A stretch of DNA of 48,182 bases from contig JAJZET010000081.1 of assembly GCA_021805685.1 (NCBI GenBank), forward strand, positions 1 through 48,182. The letters run 5' to 3'. Position 1 is the first letter of the stretch. Every line of letters begins with the position of its first letter. The translations under genes and the position numbers were made by a program. The DNA is from Pseudomonadota bacterium (GTDB taxonomy: Bacteria; Pseudomonadota; Gammaproteobacteria; Xanthomonadales; Rhodanobacteraceae). Of this stretch, positions 38,185 through 46,741 are shown piece by piece. The notes under the pieces are model-generated. The model did not search any database and was not told where the DNA came from. It saw only the letters and a list, made by a program, of their open reading frames with translations.

Positions 38185-39096
38185 ATGATCCCCAGCACCC
38201 TGCGCATCGCCACCCGCCAGAGCCCGCTCGCGCTTTGGCAGGCCGAACACGTGGCGGCGTTGCTGCGCGCGGCCCACCCGGGGCTGGCGGTGGAGCTGGT
38301 GCCGATGACCACGCGCGGCGACGAGATCATCGACCGGCCGCTGGCGAGCATCGGTGGCAAGGGCCTGTTCCTCAAGGAGCTGGAAGTGGCGATGCTGGAA
38401 GGCCGCGCCGACCTGGCCGTGCATTCGCTGAAGGACGTTCCGGCGGAGCTGCAGCCGGGTTTCGCCCTGCCGGCGATCCTGCCGCGCGCGGATGCGGCGG
38501 ATGCCTTCGTCAGCAACCGCCACGCTGGACTCGCCGACCTGCCGCACGGCGCGCGGGTGGGCACGTCGTCCCTGCGCCGGCAGGCGCAACTGCGCGCGTT
38601 GCGGCCGGACCTGGAGCTGCTGGACCTGCGTGGCAACGTGGGCACGCGGCTGGCGAAACTGGACGCCGGCCACTACGACGCCATCGTGCTGGCCTGCGCC
38701 GGACTGGAGCGTTTGGATCTCGCGGCGCGCATCCGCAGCCGGCTGGTCGCGCCGGACTGGCTGCCGGCGCCGGGCCAGGCGGCGGTCGCCATCGAGGCGC
38801 GCGCCGACCAGCCGCAAACGCTGGCCCTGCTCGCCGCGCTGGACGATGCCGATACGCGGCAGGAAACCACCGCCGAGCGCGCGATGAACCAGGCGCTGGG
38901 GGGCAGTTGCACGGTGCCGGTGGGGGCATGGTGCACGTTCACCGAGCACGGCCTGCACCTACGCGGACTGGTCGGCGATGCGGCCAGCGGCCGGCTGCTG
39001 CGGGCGCAGGCGGACGGCGACGATGCCGTGGCGCTGGGGCAGGCGGTGGCGCAGGCGCTGTTCGCCCAGGGTGCGGCAGAGTTCCTGGGAGCCTGA
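38185..39096 (+). CDS. hemC: Hydroxymethylbilane synthase (porphobilinogen deaminase)
   Basis: Polymerises four porphobilinogen units into hydroxymethylbilane for haem and sirohaem. 303 residues, normal length. Seen in sequence: [31 protein letters not shown], catalytic Asp84 in [18 protein letters not shown] with the substrate-binding Arg residues, and the dipyrromethane-cofactor Cys242 in GGSCTVPVG. The hemC position after algR is conserved in several gammaproteobacteria. Here hemD does not follow: the next gene is on the other strand, so uroporphyrinogen synthase must be encoded elsewhere. A TGGAAC sits close before the ATG. Confidence 0.96.
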   Translation: MIPSTLRIATRQSPLALWQAEHVAALLRAAHPGLAVELVPMTTRGDEIIDRPLASIGGKGLFLKELEVAMLEGRADLAVHSLKDVPAELQPGFALPAILPRADAADAFVSNRHAGLADLPHGARVGTSSLRRQAQLRALRPDLELLDLRGNVGTRLAKLDAGHYDAIVLACAGLERLDLAARIRSRLVAPDWLPAPGQAAVAIEARADQPQTLALLAALDDADTRQETTAERAMNQALGGSCTVPVGAWCTFTEHGLHLRGLVGDAASGRLLRAQADGDDAVALGQAVAQALFAQGAAEFLGA

Positions 39097-39165
39097 CTCC
39101 GGAACGAAAGCGGCCCCCGCGGGAGGCAGGAGCCGTCAGGTGTTTCGCATCTCTCGTTCAATGTC

Positions 39166-39190
39166 AGGAAAGTGCTTTCCTGCACTTTCC
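39166..39190. other. Nested inverted repeats between hemC and the DUF481 gene
   Basis: GGAAAGTGC (39167-39175) pairs with GCACTTTCC (39182-39190). The left arm can instead pair with the loop (AGGAAAG with CTTTCCT, 39166-39181). The two structures exclude each other. No T-run follows, so it is not a standard terminator. The rest of this 217-bp gap also holds a GCGACCCA/TGGGTCGC hairpin near 39260. Confidence 0.4.
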
Positions 39191-39313
39191 AGACTCGCCA
39201 AGTCCGGCCTGCGACCGGACCTGGCTCCGTCGATCAGGCCCGGAGCCTTGATCGGCGTGCGACCCATCCGTGGGTCGCGCCGACCAGCGGTCGGTCGATC
39301 GCCGGTCGACGGG

Positions 39314-40132
39314 TCAGAAGTTGTAGACCAGGTTGGTGGTGGTCAGCGTGTCGGTCTTCTTGATGCCAGGCAGCACGGTGCTGTTGTGGCGCACCTGGAA
39401 GCCCACCTTGAGCGCCAGCTTCTTGGTCATGCTCACCGCAAGGCCGGCGTCGTTCTGCACATAGGTGTTCTTGGAGCCGGCTTCGGTGAGGAACGTATCC
39501 TCGAACGAGGTGTTGGCGGTGAGGCGGAACTTGTAGTTGACCAGGCCGCGGGCCACCCCCTCGTGTTCCACCGGCTGGACCTGCTTGACCGAGGTGCCGC
39601 CGATGACCGTCGCCACCGCCGCCGGCCGGTATTCCTTGTAGCCGGGGCCGATTTCGAACGACAGCTCGTTGCGTGCGTCCTTCAGCGCGATGTAGCCGTA
39701 GCCCAGCGACACCACGCCCTGCCACAGGTTGGCGCCGAACTCGTCGTGGTCGTAGCGGGCCGCGCCGACGATGTAGCTGCGCGGATCGAGCTTGTAGCCG
39801 ACCGAGGCGCCGCCGTCGTAGCGGTTGGCGGTGGTGTTGAACTGCTCTAGGGTGTTGCCGGCCTGGTCGACCACCTTCTGCTGCACCTTGGTGCGCAGCA
39901 CGTCGAGGAAGAAGCTGTTCTTCCACTGCTCGTTTTCCTGGTTCAGGCCGAGCTTGGCATTGACGTTCTGCGAACGGGTGTTGCCGGTGGCGGAGGCGAA
40001 ACCGAACTCGCCCGAGCCGCTCCAGCCGCCGTTGCTGGCGGCATTGCCGGCGTTGGCATCGGTGTCCTGGGCCTGCGCGGCGAAACTGGTGCAGGCGGCC
40101 AGCAGCAGGGCGGCGATCAGCGTCTTCTTCAT
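39314..40132 (-). CDS. DUF481 (YdiY-like) outer-membrane beta-barrel protein
   Basis: 272 residues. A signal peptide ending AQA (21) is followed by a short Asn/Ala-rich linker and repeated amphipathic strands typical of DUF481: WSGSGEFGFASATGNTRSQNVNAKLGL, YKLDPRSYIVGAARYDHDEFGANLWQGVVSLGYGY, ELSFEIGPGYKEYRP, ending in Phe (LVYNF) for outer-membrane assembly. The E. coli relative YdiY is acid-induced with no defined function. The promoter region upstream is unusually AT-rich for this genome. The gene stands alone, convergent with hemC. Confidence 0.85.
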   Translation of the reverse strand: MKKTLIAALLLAACTSFAAQAQDTDANAGNAASNGGWSGSGEFGFASATGNTRSQNVNAKLGLNQENEQWKNSFFLDVLRTKVQQKVVDQAGNTLEQFNTTANRYDGGASVGYKLDPRSYIVGAARYDHDEFGANLWQGVVSLGYGYIALKDARNELSFEIGPGYKEYRPAAVATVIGGTSVKQVQPVEHEGVARGLVNYKFRLTANTSFEDTFLTEAGSKNTYVQNDAGLAVSMTKKLALKVGFQVRHNSTVLPGIKKTDTLTTTNLVYNF

Positions 40133-40375
40133 GGGTAGGGATCCCGTTTGTTAAGCAAATGTAAGTGGCACACCTTAACGGAAGCGTTTGAATTTGCAAT
40201 GAACATTGCTGCCTGGCGTGGCGTCGTCGCCGGCTCCCCCGGCAATGGCGCGCAGCAGCGTGCGCGAAATCGGGCGGGTATCCGGCCGCAGGTGCGGGCG
40301 GGCGTTCGGCAGGCTTGCGGGCGCTGTCGCGCGTACCCATAGTTCCGGCTTGCCGCCGCGACCGCCGAGCCTGCC

Positions 40376-41362
40376 ATGGACCGCTACGAACGCACCCTCA
40401 CCCTGCATCGCCTGCTGAAGTCGGCGCACTATCCGGTGCCGTTGGCCCGGCTGATGGAAGAACTGGAATGCTCCCGCGCCACGGTGTATCGCGACATCGA
40501 CTTCCTGCGCGATGCGCTGGGTGCGCCGATCGAGAGCATGGGCAGCAAGCAGAATGCCGCGTGGCGCTACGAGCAGGGCGAGGGCGAACGCTTCGAACTG
40601 CCCGGCCTGTGGCTCACCTCCGACGAGCTGGCCGCGCTGCTGGCGCTCAACGAACTGATCGGCCGCAGCGGCCCCGGCGTGCTGGCCGGATCGCTGGCAC
40701 CGTTCAAGTCGCGCATCGAGCACCTGCTGTCCGACCACGGCAGCGGCAAGGCGCTGCCGATCGAGCGCATCCGGGTGATCCCGTGGGGAGCGCGCAAGCT
40801 CGACCAGCAGGCGTTTCGCGTCGTTGCCGGCGCGGTGCTGGAGCGGAAGCAGCTGCGCTTCCGCTACCGCGCGCGCACCACCGGTTCCGACAGCCGTCGC
40901 ACCGTGTCGCCGCAGCGGCTTACCCATTACCGCGACAACTGGTACCTCGATGCGTGGGACCACGACCGCGAGGCGCTGCGCAGCTTCGCGGTGGATCGCA
41001 TCGCCGAAGCGCAGACAATGGACGCGCCGGCACGCGACGTGGGCAAGGAGGAGCTCGACCAGGCGCTGGCCTCCAGCTACGGCATTTTCGCCGGGCAGCC
41101 CAAGGCCAGGGCCACCATCCGCTTTTCCGCCCACGCCGCGCGTTGGGTGGCCGACGAGCACTGGCATTCGCAGCAGGTCGGCACGTGGCTGCCCGACGGT
41201 CGCTACGAACTGCAACTACCGTATTCCAACTCGAAGGAGTTGCTGATGGACGTGCTCAAGTACGGCCCGGACGCCGAGGTGATCGCGCCGCTGCCGCTGC
41301 GCGAGGAGATGAAGATCCTGCTGCAGCTGGCCCAGGGCGCCTACCAGAACCCGCCGCGCTGA
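40376..41362 (+). CDS. WYL-domain transcriptional regulator (HTH_11 type)
   Basis: 328 residues. The N-terminal winged helix-turn-helix (RTLTLHRLLKSAHYPVPLARLMEELECSRATVYRDIDFLRDALG) is followed by the WYL ligand-sensing domain (about 140-235, with NWYLDAW as the signature) and the C-terminal WCX extension (LQLPYSNSKELLMDVLKYGPDAEVI). WYL regulators respond to nucleotides or nucleic-acid signals and are often found near defence genes. This one lies among core genes, 6 kb from cas3 with unrelated genes between, so no link is claimed. It diverges from the DUF481 gene. Confidence 0.9.
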   Translation: MDRYERTLTLHRLLKSAHYPVPLARLMEELECSRATVYRDIDFLRDALGAPIESMGSKQNAAWRYEQGEGERFELPGLWLTSDELAALLALNELIGRSGPGVLAGSLAPFKSRIEHLLSDHGSGKALPIERIRVIPWGARKLDQQAFRVVAGAVLERKQLRFRYRARTTGSDSRRTVSPQRLTHYRDNWYLDAWDHDREALRSFAVDRIAEAQTMDAPARDVGKEELDQALASSYGIFAGQPKARATIRFSAHAARWVADEHWHSQQVGTWLPDGRYELQLPYSNSKELLMDVLKYGPDAEVIAPLPLREEMKILLQLAQGAYQNPPR

Positions 41363-41425
41363 GACGCATCGGGTTGCGCCGCGGCATGGGCTAAGCTGCC
41401 GTCGACTCCGTTGCAAGGGATACGC

Positions 41426-43300
41426 ATGAGCCAGTTCAGCCTGCTCGGCCAGCGCCGCTTCGCGCCGTTCTTCTGGACGCAGGCGCTGGCGGCGTTCAAC
41501 GACAATGCGTTCCGCAACGCCTTGCTGATGCTGGTGGCGTACCAGTTCGGGCTGGACGACCATGCCGCGTCCATCTACACCAACCTCGCGCCGGCGCTGT
41601 TCATCCTGCCATTCTTCCTGTTCTCGGCCAGTGCAGGACAGCTCGCGGAGAAGATCGAGAAGACGCGCATCATCCGGTGGGTGAAGCTGTTCGAGATCGC
41701 GGCAATGGTGATCGCCGCTGTCGGCTTCATCACGCACCACGTGAGCCTGTTGCTGGTGGTGCTGTTCATGATGGGCCTGCATTCCACCGTGTTCGGCCCG
41801 ATCAAGTACGCGATCCTGCCGCAGGCGCTGAAGCCCGTCGAACTCGTCGGTGGCAACGGGCTGGTGGAGATGGGTACCCAGCTGGCGATCCTGCTTGGCA
41901 TGACCGCGGGAAACATCGCGATGAACGTGGCGAAGATCGGGCCGTGGCTCGCCGCCGGCATCACGATAGGCGTGGCGGTGGTGGGCTATCTCGCGAGCCG
42001 CGGCATTCCGTCGGCGCCAGCCACCGCGCCGGAATTGAGGTTCAACCCGAACACCTTCGACGAAACCGCGCGGGTCATCCGCATTACGCATGCGGACCCC
42101 GCCGTGTGGAACGCGGTGCTGGGCATTTCCTGGTTCTGGTTCTTCGGCACGGTGCTGGTCGCGCAGCTGCCGATCTACACGCGCGAAACGCTGGGTGGCG
42201 ACGGCACGGTCTACACTCTGGCGCTTACGCTGTTCTCGATCGGCAGCGGTATCGGCGCGCTAATGTGCGAGAAGCTTTCGGACCGGCGCGTGGAAATCGG
42301 CCTGGTGCCGCTGGGTGCGTTCGGCCTCACCGCGTTCGGCGTCGATCTCTATTTCGCCCGCCATGGTGCCGCGCCTGTCCGCGGACTGGACTGGCTGGAC
42401 TTCCTGCGTGGCGCGGGCAGCTGGCGCATCGCGCTCGACCTAACCCTGATCGGCGCTTTCGCCGGCCTCTACGTGGTGCCGCTGTTCGCTTTCGTGCAGG
42501 CACGTGCGCCGCTCGAAAAACTGTCACGCATCATCGCCGGCAACAACATCATGAATGCCGTGCTGATCGTCGCGGCGGCCGGCTTCGGCCTTGGCATGGG
42601 CTGGCTGGGTTTCGATGCCGCGCAGATCTTCCTTGCCGCCGCCCTGCTCAACGTGCTGGTGGCGGCGTACATATTCACCCTGGTACCCGAATTCATCCTG
42701 CGCTTCGTCACCTGGGTGCTGACCAGCACCTTGTATCGCGTGCGTGCGGACGGCTTGCGCAAAATTCCGGAAGAAGGGCCGGCGCTGCTGGTGTGCAACC
42801 ACGTCAGTTTCGTCGATCCATTGCTGCTGATGGCGAACCTGCGGCGTCCCGCGCGCTTCGTGATGTATTACAGGATCTTCAACCTGCCGCTGCTCAGGTT
42901 CCTGTTCCGGACGGCCAAGGCCATCCCTATCGCCGGACAGAAGGAAGATCCGGCGGTGCTGCAACGAGCCTACGACGCGGTGGATGCAGCACTTGCCGAT
43001 GGTGAACTCGTATGCATCTTCCCCGAGGGCGGGTTGACCCGCGACGGCGCGATCGCGTCGTTCCGTCCGGGTGTGGAAAAGATCCTGGCACGCCGCCCGG
43101 TGCCGGTGGTGCCGATGGCGCTGCGCGGGTTGTGGGGCAGCATGTGGAGCCGGCGCGATTCCGCGTTGGGCCGCGCGCGTTTGCCGCGCCGCTTCCGCGC
43201 ACGCGTGGAGCTGGTGGTGGATGCGCCCTTGCCGCCGGAAAGCACCAGCGCGACGGCGCTGGAAGCACGCGTGCGCGCGTTGCGCGGTGAGATGGCCTGA
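41426..43300 (+). CDS. Fusion of LplT-like MFS transporter and PlsC-like acyltransferase
   Basis: 624 residues in two parts. Residues 1-430 or so form a twelve-helix MFS domain starting RRFAPFFWTQALAAFNDNAFRNALL, the LplT lysophospholipid-flippase signature. The remainder is a glycerophosphate acyltransferase with NHVSFVD (His459, Asp464) and the lipid-binding FPEGG (532-536). The pair could flip lysophospholipids inward and re-acylate them, as LplT and Aas do in E. coli. The acyl-ACP synthetase third of the longer relatives is missing. The start ATG at 41426 has AAGGGA upstream. The frame reaches back to TTG at 41411. Confidence 0.9.
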   Translation: MSQFSLLGQRRFAPFFWTQALAAFNDNAFRNALLMLVAYQFGLDDHAASIYTNLAPALFILPFFLFSASAGQLAEKIEKTRIIRWVKLFEIAAMVIAAVGFITHHVSLLLVVLFMMGLHSTVFGPIKYAILPQALKPVELVGGNGLVEMGTQLAILLGMTAGNIAMNVAKIGPWLAAGITIGVAVVGYLASRGIPSAPATAPELRFNPNTFDETARVIRITHADPAVWNAVLGISWFWFFGTVLVAQLPIYTRETLGGDGTVYTLALTLFSIGSGIGALMCEKLSDRRVEIGLVPLGAFGLTAFGVDLYFARHGAAPVRGLDWLDFLRGAGSWRIALDLTLIGAFAGLYVVPLFAFVQARAPLEKLSRIIAGNNIMNAVLIVAAAGFGLGMGWLGFDAAQIFLAAALLNVLVAAYIFTLVPEFILRFVTWVLTSTLYRVRADGLRKIPEEGPALLVCNHVSFVDPLLLMANLRRPARFVMYYRIFNLPLLRFLFRTAKAIPIAGQKEDPAVLQRAYDAVDAALADGELVCIFPEGGLTRDGAIASFRPGVEKILARRPVPVVPMALRGLWGSMWSRRDSALGRARLPRRFRARVELVVDAPLPPESTSATALEARVRALRGEMA

Positions 43301-43327
43301 GCTTTCGCGAGGACGGTTCGGGCTGGA

Positions 43328-44197
43328 TCAGTGCAGCCAGCCGCCGATCACGATCAGCGCCACCACGCTCAGCCACGCCAGCAGTGCGCGCAGCAGCGCG
43401 CCGCGCAGGCGGCGCAGTTCGAGCAACGGGTCGCTGCGTTCCTCCGTGTAGCCTTCGCCGCCCTCGATGTCGATCTGGATGTCCGCGCGTGCCGCGGCGC
43501 CGAGGAAGCCCGGCCCTTCGTTGAGCCAGCTGTTCGGCAAGGCTTGCTGGTGCCAGCGGTTCCAGGCGCCAATCACGGCGTCCCAGTGGCCCACCAGCGC
43601 AAGGGTAAACACCATCAGCTGCGCGGGCACCCAGTCGAGGCCATTGGCCAGCTGGCGCGCGGTGCCGCGCGCATCGGTGTCCAGGCGCAGCGCTTCGTCA
43701 TGACCGAGCGCGCGCGCCAGGCGATAGAGCAGCGCACCCACAGGCCCCAGCAGGAAGAACCAGAACAGCACGCCGAAGCGCCGGCGCAGCGCGGCGTAGG
43801 CGGTGGCCTCGCCCAGCTCCACCGCGCGCCACGGCACATGTTCGCCGTCCTCGGCCAGCGCCTGCGCCGCGGCTTCGCGACCGGCGTCGTCTTGCGCGGC
43901 CAGGATCGCCTCCAGATCGGCTTCGAACGCATGCGGGCCGAAGCAAAACAACAGTACGGCCAGCGCAAACAGCAATTGCAGCAGATCGGGCAGCGGCGAG
44001 TGGCGCAGCAGCCACGTCGCCAGCGCGCACAGCGCCAGCGGCAGCAACAGCGCCAGCACCACGCGGCCGGCGCCTGAGGTGTCGTTCAGCTGGGCCACCC
44101 AACGGCGGAAGCCGCCGTCGTTGCGCCAGTGCGCGAGTCGGGGTTGCCAGTGCAGCAGGCCCAGGGCAATCAGGGCGGCAAGCAGACGTAAGGCCAT
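43328..44197 (-). CDS. ampE: AmpE-like inner-membrane protein
   Basis: 289 residues with four or five hydrophobic segments (start LRLLAALIALGLLHW, ALLLPLALCALATWLL, FGVLFWFFLLGPVGALLYRL, last helix near the C-terminus). It matches the beta-lactamase-regulatory AmpE family, distant from CbiB. AmpE is proposed to act with AmpD in peptidoglycan sensing, although its activity is not settled. No ampD lies next to it here. The start is 44197, where MALRL follows GGAGC. The frame to 44227 adds ten residues without a signal. It converges with the MFS-acyltransferase gene, 27 bp between stops. Confidence 0.78.
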   Translation of the reverse strand: MALRLLAALIALGLLHWQPRLAHWRNDGGFRRWVAQLNDTSGAGRVVLALLLPLALCALATWLLRHSPLPDLLQLLFALAVLLFCFGPHAFEADLEAILAAQDDAGREAAAQALAEDGEHVPWRAVELGEATAYAALRRRFGVLFWFFLLGPVGALLYRLARALGHDEALRLDTDARGTARQLANGLDWVPAQLMVFTLALVGHWDAVIGAWNRWHQQALPNSWLNEGPGFLGAAARADIQIDIEGGEGYTEERSDPLLELRRLRGALLRALLAWLSVVALIVIGGWLH

Positions 44198-44248
44198 GTG
44201 CGTGGGCTCCGTGGGATCGCCTCGCATTGTATGCGAGGCATCCTGGCG

Positions 44249-45214
44249 TCACAGGGCGCCGCGGGCGGCCACCAGCGCATCCAGATCCATGCCTGCCCGT
44301 TCATGCAGCCAGTCGGACAGCAGGCGATAGGACACCGACAGCGGCGTCGAGGGGAGGAAGCTGCCGTCGGCGATGCCGTCGGCGATCTGCTCCGGCGTGA
44401 ACCAGCGCGCGTCTTCCAGTTCACCGTCGCGCAGGCGGATCGTGGGATCGAGCGCCACCGCGGTGAAACCCACCATCAGCGATGCCGGCATCGGCCAGGG
44501 TTGCGACGAGTGGTAGCGCACCTCGCCCACGCGCACGCCGGATTCCTCCAGCACTTCGCGACGCACCGCGTCCTCCAGCGCCTCGCCCGGTTCGATGAAG
44601 CCCGCCAGCGTGGAATAGCGCCCGGCCGGCCATCCGGCCTGGCGGCCGAGCAGGCAGGCTCCGTCGTGTTCGACGATCACGATGATCGCCGCGTCGGTGC
44701 GCGGAAAATGCATGCGTGCGCAATCCGCGTTCGTACAGCGCAGGCGATGACCGGCCGAAACCACCGCAAGCGGCGCGCCGCAGCGCACGCAGTGCCGCGT
44801 CTCGCGATGCCAGTGCGCCAGGCCCTTGGCGTAGGCGAACAGGCCGGCCTCGTCGGCAGGCAGCAACAGGCCGGCTTCGCGCAGGCTGACGCGGCGGGCG
44901 TGCAATTCGGCCTCCAGCGCCGCGATGCGCGCATCGCTCTCCAGCGCAAGCAGGAAATGCGGGCGGCCATCGGCGATGCCGAGCAACGACGCCGGCGCAT
45001 CGGCGCACAGCTGGCGGCCCTCGTCGGCGGCCAGCCAGCGCAGCGCATCGCGGCCGGCGTGCAGGAAGCCGTGGCCCTCGGGATCGAGCAGCAGGTAACG
45101 CGCCGTTGGTGCCGAGGCCTGCCCGAGCAGCCACGCCGCGTCGTCGCGTCGCTCGGCCATGCGGTCCAGGGTCAGGCTGAGTCCGGCGAAGGTGTTGGGC
45201 GGCGTCGCGGACAT
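44249..45214 (-). CDS. nudC: NAD(H) pyrophosphatase / NAD-decapping hydrolase
   Basis: Nudix enzyme that cleaves NADH, and removes NAD caps from RNA 5' ends. 321 residues. Central zinc ribbon Cys142, Cys145, Cys160, Cys165 (CVRCGAPL, CTNADC). The complete Nudix box GFIEPGEALEDAVRREVLEE begins at Gly205. The NudC-specific SQPWPMPAS (about 237-245) determines NADH recognition. The N-terminal domain is weakly conserved as usual. The start ATG at 45214 lies 17 bp after erpA on the same strand, so the two are likely co-transcribed. Confidence 0.93.
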   Translation of the reverse strand: MSATPPNTFAGLSLTLDRMAERRDDAAWLLGQASAPTARYLLLDPEGHGFLHAGRDALRWLAADEGRQLCADAPASLLGIADGRPHFLLALESDARIAALEAELHARRVSLREAGLLLPADEAGLFAYAKGLAHWHRETRHCVRCGAPLAVVSAGHRLRCTNADCARMHFPRTDAAIIVIVEHDGACLLGRQAGWPAGRYSTLAGFIEPGEALEDAVRREVLEESGVRVGEVRYHSSQPWPMPASLMVGFTAVALDPTIRLRDGELEDARWFTPEQIADGIADGSFLPSTPLSVSYRLLSDWLHERAGMDLDALVAARGAL

Positions 45215-45231
45215 GGCGTGCGGTGCTCGGC

Positions 45232-45609
45232 TCAGGTGGAGAACGAGGAGCCGCAGCCGCAGGTGGTCTTCGCGTTCGGGTTGCGTATCACGAACTGCGA
45301 GCCGTTGAGGCTCTCGCTGTAGTCGATCTCGGCACCGGTGAGGTACTGCAGCGACAACGGATCGCACAGCAGGGTCACGCCCTCGCGCTCCAGCGCGAAG
45401 TCGTCCTCGGCCTGCGCCTCGTCGAAGGTGAAGCCGTACTGGAAGCCCGAGCAACCGCCGCCGGAGATGTACACGCGCAGCTTCAATCCGGGGTTGCCTT
45501 CCTCCGCGATCAGCTCCTGTACCTTGCGCGCAGCGGCTTCGGTGAACACCAGCGGCGCGCCGCTGCTGCGGTAATCGGGAACGGTGGGAAGCGAGACGAC
45601 GGTATCCAT
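45232..45609 (-). CDS. erpA: Iron-sulfur cluster insertion protein ErpA (A-type carrier)
   Basis: 125-residue A-type carrier that delivers Fe-S clusters to client proteins, essential for isoprenoid synthesis enzymes in E. coli. The three ligand cysteines are present: Cys53 in [12 protein letters not shown], and Cys117 and Cys119 in TTCGCGSSF. The long N-terminus before FTEAAARKV and the C-terminal GSSFST fit ErpA rather than IscA. The start at 45609 follows from [15 protein letters not shown] -10-like box lies about 40 bp upstream. First gene of the probable erpA-nudC unit. Confidence 0.94.
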   Translation of the reverse strand: MDTVVSLPTVPDYRSSGAPLVFTEAAARKVQELIAEEGNPGLKLRVYISGGGCSGFQYGFTFDEAQAEDDFALEREGVTLLCDPLSLQYLTGAEIDYSESLNGSQFVIRNPNAKTTCGCGSSFST

Positions 45610-45685
45610 GGCACTCAAGTGGGGGCGCGGGTCGGCGATGCAAGCATACTTCGCCCGCCTTGCCGCGGCATGACGGTTGACGCGA

Positions 45686-45790
45686 TCAGTGCCGCATCTT
45701 GCTCTGCAGGTAGCGCTCCGCGCCGATGTCCTTGACCAGGCTCTGCCGGGTCTCCAGCCAGTCGATGTGCGCTTCCTCTTCGTGCCGTCT
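45686..45790 (-). pseudogene. bfr: Bacterioferritin 3' remnant (truncated)
   Basis: Reading back from a TGA at 45686-45688, the frame gives [17 protein letters not shown] and ends [10 protein letters not shown], which is the C-terminal helix of bacterioferritin (the EEEHIDWLE-type motif and YLQSxM end). Only about 33 residues remain. Homology stops where the rppH stop codon begins (45789-45791). No start, haem Met or upstream ferroxidase residues exist. It is a deletion scar that removed most of bfr between rppH and erpA, too short for the ORF length cutoff used and not expected to be functional. Confidence 0.8.
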
Positions 45791-46349
45791 AGGCAGCCCG
45801 CCAGTCGTGCCGGGAGTCGTCTCCGGGCAGGCCGCTTCCGTCGCGCGGTGGTGCGTTGCCCAGCTCGATCCGGCACATACCCTCCACCATGGGCGCGAAA
45901 TGACGCAAGGCGCGCTCGTAGACCTGCCGCTTGAAATTCACCACGTGGGCGGCCGGGTACCAGAAATCCACCCAGCGCCAGATGTCGAATTCCGGCTTCT
46001 CGCCAGCGTCCAGCCGCAGCGCATCCTCGGCGCTGACCAGCCTCAGCAGGAACCACACCTGTTTCTGGCCGATGCAGGTGGGTCGCTGCTGGTGGCGCAC
46101 GTAGCGCTGCGGCAGCTTGTAGCGCAACCAGCCGCGGGTGGAGGCCACCACCTCGACATGCTCGGGCGAAAGGCCGGTTTCCTCTTCCAGCTCGCGGTAC
46201 ATCGCTTCCAGCGGCGTCTCGTCGCTGCGCATGCCGCCTTGCGGGAACTGCCAGCCGTCGCGGTTGATACGGCGCGCCCAGAACAGGCGGCCGTCTCCAT
46301 TCAGCAGCACGATGCCCACATTCGGACGGTAGCCATCGACGTCGATCAT
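45789..46349 (-). CDS. rppH: RNA pyrophosphohydrolase RppH
   Basis: Removes pyrophosphate from mRNA 5' ends to start decay. 186 residues. The N-terminus [15 protein letters not shown] is diagnostic. WQFPQGG leads into the Nudix box ([20 protein letters not shown] onward, residues 38-60), and [15 protein letters not shown] follows. The start at 46349 is chosen because AGGAT precedes it and because homologues start at MID. The frame to 46421 is spurious. The last residues ([15 protein letters not shown]) run up to the bfr remnant and could differ from the original end, since the deletion point is here. Confidence 0.93.
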   Translation of the reverse strand: MIDVDGYRPNVGIVLLNGDGRLFWARRINRDGWQFPQGGMRSDETPLEAMYRELEEETGLSPEHVEVVASTRGWLRYKLPQRYVRHQQRPTCIGQKQVWFLLRLVSAEDALRLDAGEKPEFDIWRWVDFWYPAAHVVNFKRQVYERALRHFAPMVEGMCRIELGNAPPRDGSGLPGDDSRHDWRAA

Positions 46350-46450
46350 CTCGTCATCCTCGGGCCAAGCCGCGCAACGGCGGCAGCCGGCACGCGCAAG
46401 GCGATGACCCGATTCAACCATGCGGCCCGGACCGCGGCAAGCCGGATGGC

Positions 46451-46479
46451 TTGAACCTCGGCGTGCGCACCATTAAACT
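46451..46479 (+). promoter_or_regulatory. Promoter of the tRNA-Met locus
   Basis: TTGAAC (46451-46456), a 17-bp spacer and TAAACT (46474-46479) form one of the best sigma-70-type promoters in the window, about 50 bp before the first tRNA copy and pointing toward it. Confidence 0.65.
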
Positions 46480-46531
46480 GCCGCGCCCCGCCTCCGGCAT
46501 TGTTGCAGTCCGGTGCGGCGGTCCACCCCAT

Positions 46532-46604
46532 GGCTATGTAGCTCAGCCGGTTAGAGCACAGCACTCATAAGGTTGGGGTCATCCGGGGTACAATCTGAAA
46601 TTCT
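46532..46604 (+). pseudogene. Decayed tandem copy of tRNA-Met
   Basis: GGCTATGTAGCTC and the following D-arm up to CTCATAA repeat the 5' half of the intact tRNA that starts at 46605, with anticodon CAT retained. The anticodon stem 3' side (GGTTG) no longer pairs fully, and the T-arm and acceptor 3' strand are replaced by CATCCGGGGTACAATCTGA. The spacer AATTCT matches the sequence that follows the intact gene (CCAGAATTCT), so this was once a tandem duplicate whose 3' half was lost. Confidence 0.75.
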
Positions 46605-46681
46605 GGCTATGTAGCTCAGCCGGTTAGAGCACGGCACTCATAATGCCGGGGTCGGTGGTTCGAGTCCACCCATAGCCACCA
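46605..46681 (+). tRNA. tRNA-Met (anticodon CAT), elongator type
   Basis: 77 nt including encoded CCA. The acceptor GGCTATG pairs with CATAGCC. The D-arm GCTC/GAGC, anticodon stem CGGCA/TGCCG with loop CTCATAA, variable GGGTC, and T-arm GGTGG/CCACC with TTCGAGT are all regular. The acceptor begins with a G-C pair, as in elongator rather than initiator tRNA-Met. A terminator follows 31 bp later. Confidence 0.96.
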
Positions 46682-46712
46682 GAATTCTAAGCAAAAACAG
46701 CGACTTACACCA

Positions 46713-46741
46713 AAAAAGCCCGCCTGCGTCGCGGGCTTTTT
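46713..46741. terminator. Bidirectional Rho-independent terminator after tRNA-Met
   Basis: AAAAAGCCCGC (46713-46723) and GCGGGCTTTTT (46731-46741) are perfect 11-bp arms with loop CTGCGTC, giving a T-run on both strands. Confidence 0.93.

Noticed and set aside
40376-41362. WYL regulator as the controller of the cas genes
   Set aside because: WYL proteins can regulate defence loci, but six kilobases of housekeeping genes separate it from cas3 and it is embedded in core DNA.
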